A stretch of 64,000 nt of DNA from positions 16,491 to 80,490 of the forward strand of contig NZ_BAVR01000010.1 in the NCBI RefSeq assembly GCF_000521465.1, given 5' to 3'. Positions 10,306 to 19,232 of the stretch are shown here, piece by piece. The position numbers were made by a program, and so were the translations under genes. Origin of the DNA: Acetivibrio straminisolvens JCM 21531. GTDB taxonomy: Bacteria > Bacillota > Clostridia > Acetivibrionales > Acetivibrionaceae. The notes under the pieces are model-generated. The model was not told the origin of the DNA. It did no database searches and saw nothing but the letters and a program-made list of their open reading frames with translations. Position 1 is the first letter of the stretch, and each line of letters opens with the position of its first letter.

Positions 10306-10734
10306 ATGCCGGATGTAAGAAACTGCAGACGGTGTGGAAGGCTTTTTAACTATATCGGAGGACGGCCCATTTGCCATGATTGCAAAAAACAGGATGAAGA
10401 GGAATTTAAAAGAGTAAAGGAATATCTTTATGACCATCCCAAAGCTTCGATTATTGATGTGTCAAATGCGTTGGAAATTAGTGTCCAGAAAATAAAAAGC
10501 TATTTGAGGGAAGGAAGACTTGAAATTGTTGGTGGAGAAGGAAACTTAGTATTGGAATGTGAAAAATGCGGTAAGTCCATAAATACAGGGAGATTTTGCG
10601 AGCAATGTTCCAGGGAGCTTAGCGAGGGATTTAAGTCAACTGCAGACGAAATGAACAAGTCCGTATCCGGTGATATCGACAAGAAAAAGCCGGCAGGAAA
10701 GGGAATGAAATACTTAAACAAATATGACAAGTAA
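10306..10734 (+). CDS. yvyF: Flagellar operon protein YvyF (TIGR03826 type)
   Basis: 142 residues with a strong AGGAGG site before ATG 10306. Two zinc-ribbon halves are visible: CRRCGRLF ... CHDCKK at the N-terminus and CEKCGK ... CEQCSREL near residue 85-105. Between them lies a short helix-turn-helix-like stretch, SIIDVSNALEISVQKIKSYL. The family is found beside flgM in Firmicutes. Its exact role is unsettled; a regulatory part in flagellar assembly has been suggested for the Bacillus member. It starts the late flagellar gene set in this window. Confidence 0.85.
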   Translation: MPDVRNCRRCGRLFNYIGGRPICHDCKKQDEEEFKRVKEYLYDHPKASIIDVSNALEISVQKIKSYLREGRLEIVGGEGNLVLECEKCGKSINTGRFCEQCSRELSEGFKSTADEMNKSVSGDIDKKKPAGKGMKYLNKYDK

Positions 10735-10973
10735 AGCACTGCCATTGATGGTAAAAACTATATGGATGGCAATATTATACATATTGTAGATTTTTATTTT
10801 CTTTTAAAACTATACTAAGCTTAATATTGTACATGATAATAGTAATATTTATTTATAAATTAAATATTTTAAATGACGATATTATTAATGAGAGAAAGAA
10901 TATAGAAACTAATGATAAAGTTAATACTTTAAGTGTTAATATAGAAAGTTTTTTATGAAGGTGAGTGGTAATT
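10735..10973 (+). other. AT-rich spacer between yvyF and flgM
   Basis: 239 bases without a gene. TGCCAT (about 10740) and ATGGCA (about 10766) could pair around a 20-base loop, but no T run follows, so I do not call a terminator. I saw no SigD consensus. The spacing suggests flgM may have its own promoter. Confidence 0.35.
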
Positions 10974-11261
10974 ATGAAAATCTGGGAGGGGGTCCCAAAG
11001 GTTTCAGGCATTTATGACAGCAGCAAAAGTTTAAACAAAACAGAAAAGACCGGTAATGTGGACAGGAAGAAAGATGTAGTATCCATTTCCAATCAGGCAA
11101 AAGACATTCAGACAGCAATGAAAGCATTAAAGGAGATACCGGACATACGAAAGGACAGAGTGGAAGAGTTGACAAGAAAGATTGAAACCGGTACCTACAA
11201 AGTGACGGAAGAGGATATTGCAGACAAAATTCTAAAGTCAATAATGGACAGGAAGGCTTAG
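10974..11261 (+). CDS. flgM: Anti-sigma-28 factor FlgM
   Basis: FlgM holds the flagellar sigma factor (SigD/FliA) inactive until the hook is complete and FlgM is exported. ATG 10974 follows AAGGTGAG; a GTG at 10965 is in frame but inside the ribosome site. 95 residues. The N-terminal half is polar and probably disordered. The C-terminal half carries the FlgM domain: VVSISNQAKDIQTAMKAL, then DIRKDRVEELTRKIETGTYKV, then EEDIADKIL. The position between yvyF and flgN matches other Firmicutes. Confidence 0.92.
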   Translation: MKIWEGVPKVSGIYDSSKSLNKTEKTGNVDRKKDVVSISNQAKDIQTAMKALKEIPDIRKDRVEELTRKIETGTYKVTEEDIADKILKSIMDRKA

Positions 11262-11381
11262 GATGATTTGGTGTTTGCGGGGTAATATAGGAAAGGAGTT
11301 CCGAGTTGTCCCGCAATAAGTTTTATTTAGGGTATTTGCAGATATTATGAATTAAAGGATTTGCAGAGGAGTGTTTACAAT

Positions 11382-11882
11382 ATGGACAACCGGTTGATAA
11401 ATGATTTAATGGATATACTTTTGCAGGAATCAAAAATTTATGAAGATATTCTTGAGATTTCAAAGAATAAAACCGATGTTATCGTTAAAGGGAAAGTCAA
11501 TGAACTGGAAAGTATCACAAATCTGGAACAGTCCCTCATATTTAAAATCGCAAAGCTGGAAGAATCAAGGGAAAATCTTGTGTCGGAAATATCCGGCATT
11601 CTTGGAATCAATTCTTCGGATATAACGATATCGGAGCTTGAAAAACATGTGGACCAAAAACAAGCTGAAAGGCTCAAGGAATACAAAGAACACATGTCTT
11701 CAATTATCGCGGAAATTAAGGATATCAATGAAATAAATTCGAGATTAATAAAAAACTCAATTGATTTCATAGATTTTTCGATAAATATTTTAGCCGGTGC
11801 AAATTCGGAAGGAAATAATTACAGTAAAGCAGGTCAAATAAATGACAGCAAGAAAAAAGCCTATTTTGATATAAAATTGTAA
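11382..11882 (+). CDS. flgN: FlgN-family flagellar export chaperone
   Basis: 166 residues from ATG 11382 (AGAGGAG at 11365-11371). The protein is almost all helix, rich in Glu, Lys, Leu and Ile with heptad-like spacing (MDILLQESKIYEDILEISKNKTDVIVKG and onward), which is the FlgN fold. FlgN binds the C-termini of the hook-filament junction proteins FlgK and FlgL before export, and the flgK genes lie directly downstream. Sequence conservation in this family is low, so the call rests on size, helical pattern and position. Confidence 0.85.
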   Translation: MDNRLINDLMDILLQESKIYEDILEISKNKTDVIVKGKVNELESITNLEQSLIFKIAKLEESRENLVSEISGILGINSSDITISELEKHVDQKQAERLKEYKEHMSSIIAEIKDINEINSRLIKNSIDFIDFSINILAGANSEGNNYSKAGQINDSKKKAYFDIKL

Positions 11883-11901
11883 GCGTCTGGAGGCGGTATA
11901 T

Positions 11902-13370
11902 TTGGGTTTCTCAGGTTTGGAAATTGCAAGATCCGGAATGCATGTCAATGAGCGTGCTCTGTCTGTGACCGGGCACAATATTTCCAATGTAAATACAAAA
12001 GGCTATGCTCGGCAGCAGGCGATGATAACTACAGGCCCGTATCAGGATTATATGAAATATCAGATTGGGCTTGGTGCAAGCATTCAAGAAACCAGGCAGA
12101 TAAGGCACTTGTTTTTGGACAATATTTACAGAAACGAGAATACCAGCTTTGGATACTGGGAGACCAGAAGCAAAACTTTTCAAGAGGTCCAGACCATTCT
12201 TGGTGATCCGATGGGAGACGGACTTCAGAACGTTTTGAATCAGTTCTGGAATGCCTGGCAGGAACTCTCAAAGGAGCCGGACAGTCTTACCGCAAGAGCG
12301 CTGGTGAGACAGAGGCAGAAGCTCTTGTGCATCAAATAAATCATTTGGGCGCACAGCTCGACAAGTTGCAGGAGGACCTAAACCGGCAAATAATGTTGAG
12401 AATAAAAGAAATAAACGGCATAACGGAGCAAATAGCGGAATTAAACGTTAAAATAATGCGGGAAGAAGTCTGCGGAGATAATGCAAATGATTACCGGGAC
12501 CAGAGGAATTTGCTCTTGGACAATCTGTCGAAACTTGCCAATTTCGAATTCACTGAAATGCAAAACGGAGATATACAAGTAACTCTCGGGGGACATATTC
12601 TGGTAACCAAGGGCGAACAGATAAACCTTGTTGCAGGTAAGAGCGATATCAACAAGATGTTTTATGTTCCTAAAATTGAGGGTGAAGATATCGAAGTTCC
12701 CGTAAAAAGCGGCATTCTCAAAGGGCTTTTGGAATCAAGAGGAGATGTTTCGGGGTCAATCGAAGGGATTGCAAACCCTTCTTCAACTCCAATTCCGAGT
12801 TCGGTCAATATTGTTTCTGACTTGAAAATGCGGCTCAACATACTTGTTAATTCACTGGTCACCCAGGTGAATGATCTGCATAAAAGCGGTAAGACTTTGG
12901 GAAATCCGCCATCTGACGGAGAGGATTTCTTTGTGGCCATAAATCCTGCATATCCATTGGAAATGGGAAATATCAAGCTCAATGACAACCTTGCGGACCT
13001 TGACAATATTGTTGCGTCTAAAAGCGGAGCCAGCGGTGACAATACTATAGCCTTGGCCATTGCAAACTTGAGAGATGCCAGGACGATTACCGATGTAAGC
13101 GGTATGGTGAGCTTGGATGACTATTATCAGACCATAATACTTATTGTGGGTACCGGGGGTTCTGAGGCGGAAAAGACAGCTGAAAACCAAAGAACTTTGG
13201 TCAATTCGGCTGAAGGACAAAGACAATCAATTATGGGAGTTTCCATGGATGAGGAAATGTCCAATATGATGAAATACAAATTTGCTTACAGTGCTTCATC
13301 AAGGACGATAAATGTTATAGATGACATGTTGGAAACAATTATTACAAGAATGGGATTAGTGGGTAGGTGA
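11902..13370 (+). CDS. flgK: Hook-filament junction protein FlgK, copy 1 (one-base frameshift near 12314)
   Basis: HAP1, the first junction protein between hook and filament. The start is TTG 11902 with GGAGGCGG at 11889-11896. The N-terminus GFSGLEIARSGMHVNERAL and the rod/hook motif GHNISNVNTKGYARQQ are diagnostic. The frame breaks at 12314 where one G is missing; restoring it gives RALVRQRAEALVHQINHLG and the second frame to stop 13368-13370. The C-terminus MDEEMSNMMKYKFAYSASSRTINVIDDMLETII is the D0 helix of FlgK. About 489 residues. A second FlgK-like gene starts six bases later. Confidence 0.92.
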
Positions 13371-13376
13371 TAAGAT

Positions 13377-14935
13377 ATGAGCAGTTTCTTCGGATTTAAT
13401 GTCGCAGTAAAAGGGTTGTATACAGCCCAAAGAAATATGGATATAATAAATCACAATATTAATAACATAAATACACCGGGATATTCCCGGCAGGTAGCGA
13501 TTCAGGCAGCATCTAACCCCATATCGCTCCTTAACGGAACAGGAATGCTTGGAACCGGTTCTGAAGTACTTGCCATTGAAAGAATAAGGGATGAGTACCT
13601 GGATTACAAGTACTGGAGCGAAAACATTTCTTACGGGGAATGGAATGCAAAGAGGGCTCTTCTTGCCGATATGGAGGTCACATTCAATGAACCGTCGGAC
13701 AGCGGATTTAATGCTGTGATAAACGGTTTTTACAATTCTCTCCACGAGCTTGCAAAGGACCCCAACAACGATGCAATAAGAGCTTTGGTAAAAGAACAGG
13801 GTGTAACCTTTGCGCGCTACTTCAATAACATTGCATCCCATTTTGAAGAGCTTCAGTTTGACATAAACAACCAAGTGAAAACTATTGTTGCTGAGATTAA
13901 TTCCTTGGGAGCCCAGATAGCTCAGTTAAACAAGCAAATATACTCTGCTGAGCTGGACGGAAATACGGCAAATGACCTGAGGGACCAAAGGACGGTTTTG
14001 ATTGATGAGCTTTCACAACTTGTAAATATAGATGTCAATGAAGTAGTGGTGGGTAAACTCCCCAACGGCAAAGATGACAAGCGCATGGTTATTACAATCA
14101 GCGGAAAGGCTTTTGTCGACAGTTTTGATGTCAATAATCTTGCCATCAAACAAAGAGCCGATAAACTTAATGAAAATGAGGATATTCCAAATCTATACGA
14201 AGTTTTGTGGGAAGACGGCAACAGCTTAATGTTCGAGGCGGAGAACTCAAAGGGCTGCTTGATGTAAGGGATGGAAACGACGGAGAAAACGGAAGTCCCC
14301 GGTATAAAGGCATACCGTATTACATAAGGAAATTAAATGAGTTTGTCAGGACTTTTGCAATGGCATTTAACGAGGGAATAGTGGGAAGCGAAAATGTGGC
14401 AGGTCATGTGGACGGATATGGTACCAACGGAAATACGGGAATAAGATTTTTTACTATGTTGGGAACAGAAAACAAACCTGTATCCAGTACCGATTTTATG
14501 GCTCTTGGCGACATTGATGCCTGCTACGCGCAAATAACTGCGAAAAATTTCACCGTTAGCAGCGATATTCTTGATAATCCCAGAAACATTGCGACGTCCG
14601 GTACTAACGGTGAGGTTGGAAATATAGAAAATATAAACAGTATCTTAGCTATGAGAAATAATGTCCATATGTTTAGAGAGGGTGCGCCGGAGGATTTTAT
14701 GAAATCTATAATGACTACTCTTGCGATAGACTCTCAGCAGACTATAAGACTTTCGTCAATCCATGAAAATATGATTAAGCAGGTTGAAAATCAGAGGTTA
14801 TCCGAGTCAGGGGTGTCTTTGGACGAGGAAGTGTCAAATCTGGTAAAGCATCATCAGGCATATGCGGCAGCTGCACAAATGATTAATACAATGGCTGAAG
14901 TTTATGACATATTAATTAACAGAGTTGGACTTTAG
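13377..14935 (+). CDS. flgK: FlgK-like hook-associated protein, copy 2 (one-base frameshift near 14227)
   Basis: About 520 residues after restoring one A near 14227 (the protein then reads SLNVRGGELKGLLD across the joint). The N-terminus GFNVAVKGLYTAQRNMDIINHNINNINTPGYSRQ is the rod/hook motif, and the C-terminus VSLDEEVSNLVKHHQAYAAAAQMINTMAEVYDILI is the FlgK D0 helix. It diverges strongly from copy 1 in the middle and in the first 20 residues, so this is an old duplication. It could serve as a second junction ring or an alternative HAP1. ATG 13377 is used. Confidence 0.9.
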
Positions 14936-14975
14936 AATTAACGGTATTTAATCCATGCAGTAACGGAGGGGTAAT

Positions 14976-15883
14976 ATGAGAATAACCAATAATATGATTG
15001 TAAACAATATGATTAATCATATCGGCAAAAACTTGGCAAGGATGGACAAGTACCAGCAGATGCTGGCTACAGGCAAGAAAATTACCGTTCCTTCAGACGA
15101 TCCTGTAGTTGCAGCCAGAGCATTGAAGCTTCGTACAGATGTGGCTCAGATAGAGCAATATAAAACAAATGTAAAGGATGCGATATCTTGGCTGGAAATT
15201 ACCGAGTCGGCGCTTAGAAATGTGGGAGACATATTGCAAAGAGCAAGGGAGCTGGCTGTGCAGGCAAGCAGCGGTACTGCCACTGAGGAAGATACACGAA
15301 AAATACAGCAGGAAGTAGAACAGCTGAGAAACCAGTTGATCAAGCTGGGCAATTCTACATATGCGGGAAGATACATTTTTTCCGGCTTTAAGACAAATAC
15401 CAAGCTTTTAAACGATGACGGAACTTTTGCTATAGATGTGGCAAATACCGAGGAAATAATTTATCAGATAGGTATAAGTGACAACATAAATATAAATGTA
15501 ACAGGAGGAGACCTTTTTAATGCCGGAAGTGATGCAACGGCTCCTTTGAAGGGTAAGCTCTTTGAGGACTTTGATAACTATATTGCTGCACTAAACTCAG
15601 GAGATCACTCTCTGATAAGTGATGCAATAACAGCTATTGACGAGAATTTTAGTCATCTGCTTCGAATAAGGGCGGATGTCGGTGCCAGATATAATCGCCT
15701 TGAATTGACTTCTGACAGGTTGATATAGATTCCCTTAACTTTATAAAGCTTATGAGTGAAAATGAGGATGTGGATCAGGCTGAAAACATATTGCTTCTAA
15801 AGAGTGAGGAAAATGTCTACAGGGCGTCATTATCTGGTGGTGCCAGAATAATACAAACATCCCTTGTTGACTTTTTAAGATAA
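14976..15883 (+). CDS. flgL: Hook-filament junction protein FlgL (one-base frameshift near 15722)
   Basis: HAP3, which joins FlgK to the flagellin filament. ATG 14976 follows ACGGAGGGG. The flagellin-like N-terminus MRITNNMIVNNMINHIGKNL and GKKITVPSDDPVVAARAL are typical. The frame is lost at 15722, where one A is missing; restoring it gives LTSDRLNIDSLNFIKLMSENEDVDQAENILLL and the usual C-terminal D0 helix, ending at TAA 15881-15883. The corrected length is about 302 residues, normal for FlgL. Confidence 0.93.
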
Positions 15884-15929
15884 GTCTGTGTGATACTGAA
15901 ATAATACTAGGTTTAAAGTAGGTGGTAAT

Positions 15930-16508
15930 ATGGGTCTTATTATAACACAAACCCATGCCAGAATCGGTATTGACAGAACTTATTCCAAACTTGAAATTGA
16001 AGCGCGGGATGCCCGGTTCAAACTTCAACAGGATCACGCACAAGTAAAAATAGAAGCTGAGCTTCCCAGGGTAGAGATTGATCAGTATGAAGCCTTTGCA
16101 AGTGCCGGACTTAAGAATCATCTGGATTTGAGAAGGGAAATATCTCAAAAAGGGCGTCAAAACGCATTGAAATACATTGGAAAATTGGCCGACGACGGGG
16201 ATGCCCTGGCTGCTATTGAAAATGGAGGAAACTTATTTCCCGAGCTTGCAAAGAGGGATTCTTACAAGATGCGGGAATTCAACATTGACGCTATTCCAAA
16301 AGCAAGTCCTAAAGTCTCTGTGACAGGAGAATTGGAAATCGATTTTCCGCAAGACTACCGGAAGATTATTCATAACGGTGTTGAAGGAACTCTTATTCCG
16401 GCGAGTTTTAATTTGAATTATACTCCTGAAAGAGTAAAAATATATTTGGAACAATATGCATCCATTAAAATTGACTATGTTGAGAATAAAATTGATGCAT
16501 ATGTGTAA
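15930..16508 (+). CDS. yviE: YviE-family flagellar cluster protein (DUF6470)
   Basis: 192 residues from ATG 15930. The N-terminus ITQTHARIGIDRTYSKLEIEARDARFKL and the alternating beta-like pattern with RVEIDQYEAFASAGLKN match the YviE/DUF6470 family, found between flgL and fliW in Firmicutes. No biochemical role is established. There is no signal peptide or membrane helix. The position between flgL and fliW is the same as in Bacillus subtilis. Confidence 0.8.
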   Translation: MGLIITQTHARIGIDRTYSKLEIEARDARFKLQQDHAQVKIEAELPRVEIDQYEAFASAGLKNHLDLRREISQKGRQNALKYIGKLADDGDALAAIENGGNLFPELAKRDSYKMREFNIDAIPKASPKVSVTGELEIDFPQDYRKIIHNGVEGTLIPASFNLNYTPERVKIYLEQYASIKIDYVENKIDAYV

Positions 16509-16536
16509 ACTGTAAATGAAATGTGGAGGAGATAAA

Positions 16537-17016
16537 ATGCTTCTAAAAACCAAACACTTTGGGGAAATAAATATTGATGAGAGCAAAATTATTGATTTTA
16601 AGGACGGAATACCCGGGTTTGAAGACTTGAAGCGGTATGTAGTATTGTATGACGGAGACGAGGCTTCGCCGTTTAGGTGGCTTCAGAATGTAGATGACGG
16701 ACAGCTTGCTTTTGCAGTGGTTAATCCTTTCCTTATTCTGAAGGATTATGATATCGAGATACCCGAGGAGGCTGTTGAAAGTCTCGAAATTGAGAGTATC
16801 CAAGATGTAATGGTGCTTTCGATAGTTGTTGTCCCGGAAAATATTTCAGAAATGACTATGAATTTGAAGGCTCCTGTCATTATAAATATAAAAAATAACA
16901 AAGGTATGCAAGTTGTCCTTGACACAGATAGATATAGTGTGAGACACTATATAGTAGAAGAGCTCCGTAGACAGGAGGTAAATGTAGGTGCTGGTTCTGA
17001 CAAGAAAGAAAAATGA
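16537..17016 (+). CDS. fliW: Flagellar assembly factor FliW
   Basis: FliW binds cytosolic flagellin and also the carbon-storage regulator CsrA. When flagellin is exported, FliW is freed to sequester CsrA, and hag translation is released. ATG 16537 follows GGAGGAG (16524-16530). 159 residues, with the family pattern [52 protein letters not shown] and [10 protein letters not shown]. Its 3' end overlaps the start of csrA by 29 bases, which implies coupled, near-stoichiometric synthesis of the two partners. Confidence 0.95.
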   Translation: MLLKTKHFGEINIDESKIIDFKDGIPGFEDLKRYVVLYDGDEASPFRWLQNVDDGQLAFAVVNPFLILKDYDIEIPEEAVESLEIESIQDVMVLSIVVVPENISEMTMNLKAPVIINIKNNKGMQVVLDTDRYSVRHYIVEELRRQEVNVGAGSDKKEK

Positions 17017-17203
17017 ATCTATAGTTATTAATGACAACATTGAGATTACTATTGTTGACGTTCAAGGGGAGCAGGTGCGTATCGGTATTAATGCCCCGAA
17101 GAGCGTTTCTATTTACAGGAAAGAAATATTCCTGGAAATACAAGCTGAGAACAAAAAGGCGGCAGAAATTAAGAAAGTGGATTTGAAGGATTTGTTGAAA
17201 TAG
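16988..17203 (+). CDS. csrA: Carbon storage regulator CsrA
   Basis: Small RNA-binding homodimer that blocks translation by covering GGA-containing hairpins. GTG 16988 follows AGGAGG (16974-16979), inside the 3' end of fliW. 71 residues, beginning [20 protein letters not shown] and containing VRIGINAP, the beta-strand dimer and RNA-binding core. The C-terminal extension ([18 protein letters not shown]) is of the kind seen in Firmicutes. Likely targets lie 2 kb downstream in the three flagellin leaders. Confidence 0.96.
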   Translation: MLVLTRKKNESIVINDNIEITIVDVQGEQVRIGINAPKSVSIYRKEIFLEIQAENKKAAEIKKVDLKDLLK

Positions 17204-17234
17204 TAGTAATTACAAGTGAATACAAACTTAAACG

Positions 17235-17259
17235 AAGTGGTGATGGGACCACTTTTTTA
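17235..17259 (+). terminator. Rho-independent terminator after csrA
   Basis: AAGTGG (17235-17240) pairs with CCACTT (17249-17254), followed by T6. It closes the yvyF-csrA operon. Confidence 0.8.
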
Positions 17260-17293
17260 TTGCCATAATTTGTTTTTTATTCTCATATATTTT

Positions 17294-17328
17294 TTATGCC
17301 TTATTGACTGACAGTCAGTAAGGCATAA
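17294..17328. promoter_or_regulatory. 35-bp palindrome, probable TetR-family operator
   Basis: TTATGCCTTATTGACTG (17294-17310) and CAGTCAGTAAGGCATAA (17312-17328) are inverted copies around one A, with a single mismatch. TGACTGACAGTCAGT cores of this kind are typical operators of TetR-family repressors. It lies 49 bases upstream of the remnant of exactly such a gene. Confidence 0.6.
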
Positions 17329-17376
17329 TATTTATAATCAAATTAAAAACAAAAGATTATGGTGGTGCTCTAAGTT

Positions 17377-17552
17377 ATGAGGAACGTTAAAAGTCCGGAT
17401 GAAAGAAGAAATGAGATTTTGTGCTTTCAACTATTGTTGGATTTGAAGGAAAGCAGAGAGTTTTTAGCCGGCTTGACGGTATCTTAAAAGAGGTATATGT
17501 TAAAGAAGGAGATATAGTCGGTAAAGGCATGAAATTGGATGTACAAAAATGA
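17377..17552 (+). pseudogene. Fused remnant: TetR-family N-terminus joined to an HlyD-like fragment
   Basis: From ATG 17377 the frame gives MRNVKSPDERRNEIL, a typical TetR-family N-terminus, but the DNA-binding domain stops there. In another frame the following bases encode TIVGFEGKQRVFSRLDG followed by ILKEVYVKEGDIVGKGMKL, the lipoyl-like half-motif of an HlyD/RND membrane-fusion protein, ending at TGA 17550-17552. The simplest reading is that a tetR-hlyD-efflux cluster lost most of its length through one internal deletion. Neither fragment can be functional. The palindrome upstream is its likely former operator. Confidence 0.6.
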
Positions 17553-17598
17553 AATGAGGGAAGGAATGAAGATAAAAAATAAACTTTGAGGTGTTGTT

Positions 17599-19015
17599 AT
17601 GTCAATTAATAAAGACTTTGAGAGGGAAATAGACAGATTATTCGAGTTACAAAAAAAGAATGTTGTACGGCTTCGTACATCAAGTGTCAATGACAGGATT
17701 ATGAAACTCAAAAAATTAAAAGAGTACATATGGGCAAATAGAGAAAAGATACAGGAAGTAGTTTATAATGATCTAAGGAAGCTCCGGAAGAGGTTTTATT
17801 AACGGAAATATATCCTGTCATTGCAGAAATTAAGCATGTAACGAAAAATCTTAAAAGATGGACAAAGTTGCAAAAAGTCGGAACTCCCGTATCACTTTTT
17901 GGTGCAAAAAGTTTTTGCAGATTTGAGTCAAAAGGGGTGGTATTGATTATTTCGCCATGGAACTATCCCTTTCAGCTTTCGATAGGTCCGTTGGTTACTG
18001 CCATTGCGGCTGGAAATGCAGTTATATTGAAGCCCTCGGAATTAAGTTTAAACACATCTGGCTATATTAAAAAACTTGTAGCAGACATTTTCGATGAGAG
18101 CGAGGTTGCAGTAATCGAAGGTGATGCGGAAGTGGCTCAAAAATTATTGGAGAAAAGCTTTAATCACATATTCTTTACAGGAAGTACGAAGGTTGCAAAA
18201 TCTGTATTGCAAAAAGCCTCGGAGGTGTTATCTTCGGTAACCCTCGAACTGGGAGGAAAAAGTCCGGTAATTATTGATGAAAAATTTGATATTAAAGAAG
18301 CGGCGAAAAAAATCACATGGGGAAAATATATAAATGCAGGACAAACATGTATAGCCCCGGATTATGTGTTTGTAAAAAAGGAGCTTGCGGGAGACTTCGT
18401 TAACAATTTAAAACATTATATAAAAAAATACTATTATTCCGGCAGCAGCGAAAGATGCACCAACTATTGCAGTATTATTAACAAACGTCATTTTAACAGG
18501 CTGAAAAGTGTATTCGACATGACAGTAAAAGAGGGGGCAAAAGTCTGTGAAGGCGGATGGTTTATCGAAGAGGAATGCTATATATCACCTACCGTTTTAA
18601 CGGATGTGGGAAAAGACTCACATATAATGGAGGAGGAGATTTTCGGGCCAATTTTACCGGTGCTGACTTATGAGGGTATTGATGATGTTATTGAATATAT
18701 AAACTCGAAACCCACTCCTTTGGTTTTGTATGTTTTTAGCAGAGACAAAAGGTTTTACACGCATATAATCAACAACGTAATTTCCGGAGATTGCTTGATA
18801 AATGATGTAATAGCCCATTATGCCAATCATAAATTACCCTTTGGAGGCACAACGCCAGTGGAATCGGCAAATCCCACGGTTATTACGGATTTAAAGAGTT
18901 TTCACATCTGCGTTCAATTATGGTACAGCCTAAACATACAATGATACAATTGCTTTATCCTCCATACAGCGATTTTGTAAAAAAGCTGATTAGGTGGAGT
19001 GTAAAATATTTTTAA
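17599..19015 (+). CDS. Aldehyde dehydrogenase family protein (two indels)
   Basis: NAD(P)-dependent aldehyde dehydrogenase. ATG 17599. Restoring one A near 17774 gives NDLKEAPEEVLLTEIYPVIAE, and one A near 18851 gives FGGTNASGIGKSHG and the native tail HLRSIMVQPKHTMIQLLYPPYSDFVKKL, ending at TAA 19013-19015. Motifs in order: SPWNYPFQL, GNAVILKPSE, FTGSTKVA, LELGGKSP with the catalytic Glu, NAGQTCIAPDY with the catalytic Cys, and EEEIFGPILPVLTY. About 471 residues, of the short class-3-like type that acts on medium or long-chain and aromatic aldehydes. It interrupts the usual csrA-hag neighbourhood. Confidence 0.9.
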
Positions 19016-19069
19016 GTCAATTTTTCCCGTTCAAATCATAAATTTCCCATAAAAAAAAGATAAATTTAT

Positions 19070-19097
19070 TAAAGTATAGTTTGATTTTACCCGATAA
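19070..19097 (+). promoter_or_regulatory. Sigma-28 (SigD/FliA) promoter of the flagellin genes
   Basis: TAAA (19070-19073), 16 bases, then CCCGATAA (19090-19097); the consensus is TAAA-N15-GCCGATAT. The flaG promoter at 39687 has the same spacing. Predicted transcript start is near 19104. Confidence 0.75.
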
Positions 19098-19103
19098 ATA
19101 TGA

Positions 19104-19178
19104 TGTACAGAGATAATGGCAATTTATCTATATTGGCGCCAAATAGATAAATGCCATATCTGTACGCAAAATTTTTTT
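19104..19178 (+). promoter_or_regulatory. Long hairpin at the 5' end of the flagellin transcript, with T run
   Basis: Starting at the predicted transcript start, GTACAG (19105-19110) pairs with CTGTAC (19160-19165), TGGCA with TGCCA, and TTTATCTAT with ATAGATAAA. The tip is the self-complementary TTGGCGCCAA (19132-19141 region). Seven T follow at 19172-19178. It could stabilise the mRNA 5' end or act as an attenuator; which one cannot be told from sequence. Confidence 0.6.
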
Positions 19179-19193
19179 ATCAATGCGCTTAAA

Positions 19194-19205
19194 GGAAAGG
19201 ATTCC
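19194..19205 (+). promoter_or_regulatory. CsrA-type hairpin 1 (flagellin 1 leader)
   Basis: GGAA-AGGA-TTCC: a four-base stem presenting GGA in a tetraloop, 28 bases before the ATG. This is the preferred CsrA site architecture. Confidence 0.6.
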
Positions 19206-19213
19206 AAAGCGAA

Positions 19214-19231
19214 AATCAAGGAGGAATGATT
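19214..19231 (+). promoter_or_regulatory. CsrA-type hairpin 2 over the ribosome site (flagellin 1 leader)
   Basis: AATCA (19214-19218) and TGATT (19227-19231) close an eight-base loop AGGAGGAA that is the ribosome-binding site itself. CsrA bound here would block translation. Confidence 0.6.
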
Positions 19232-19232
19232 T

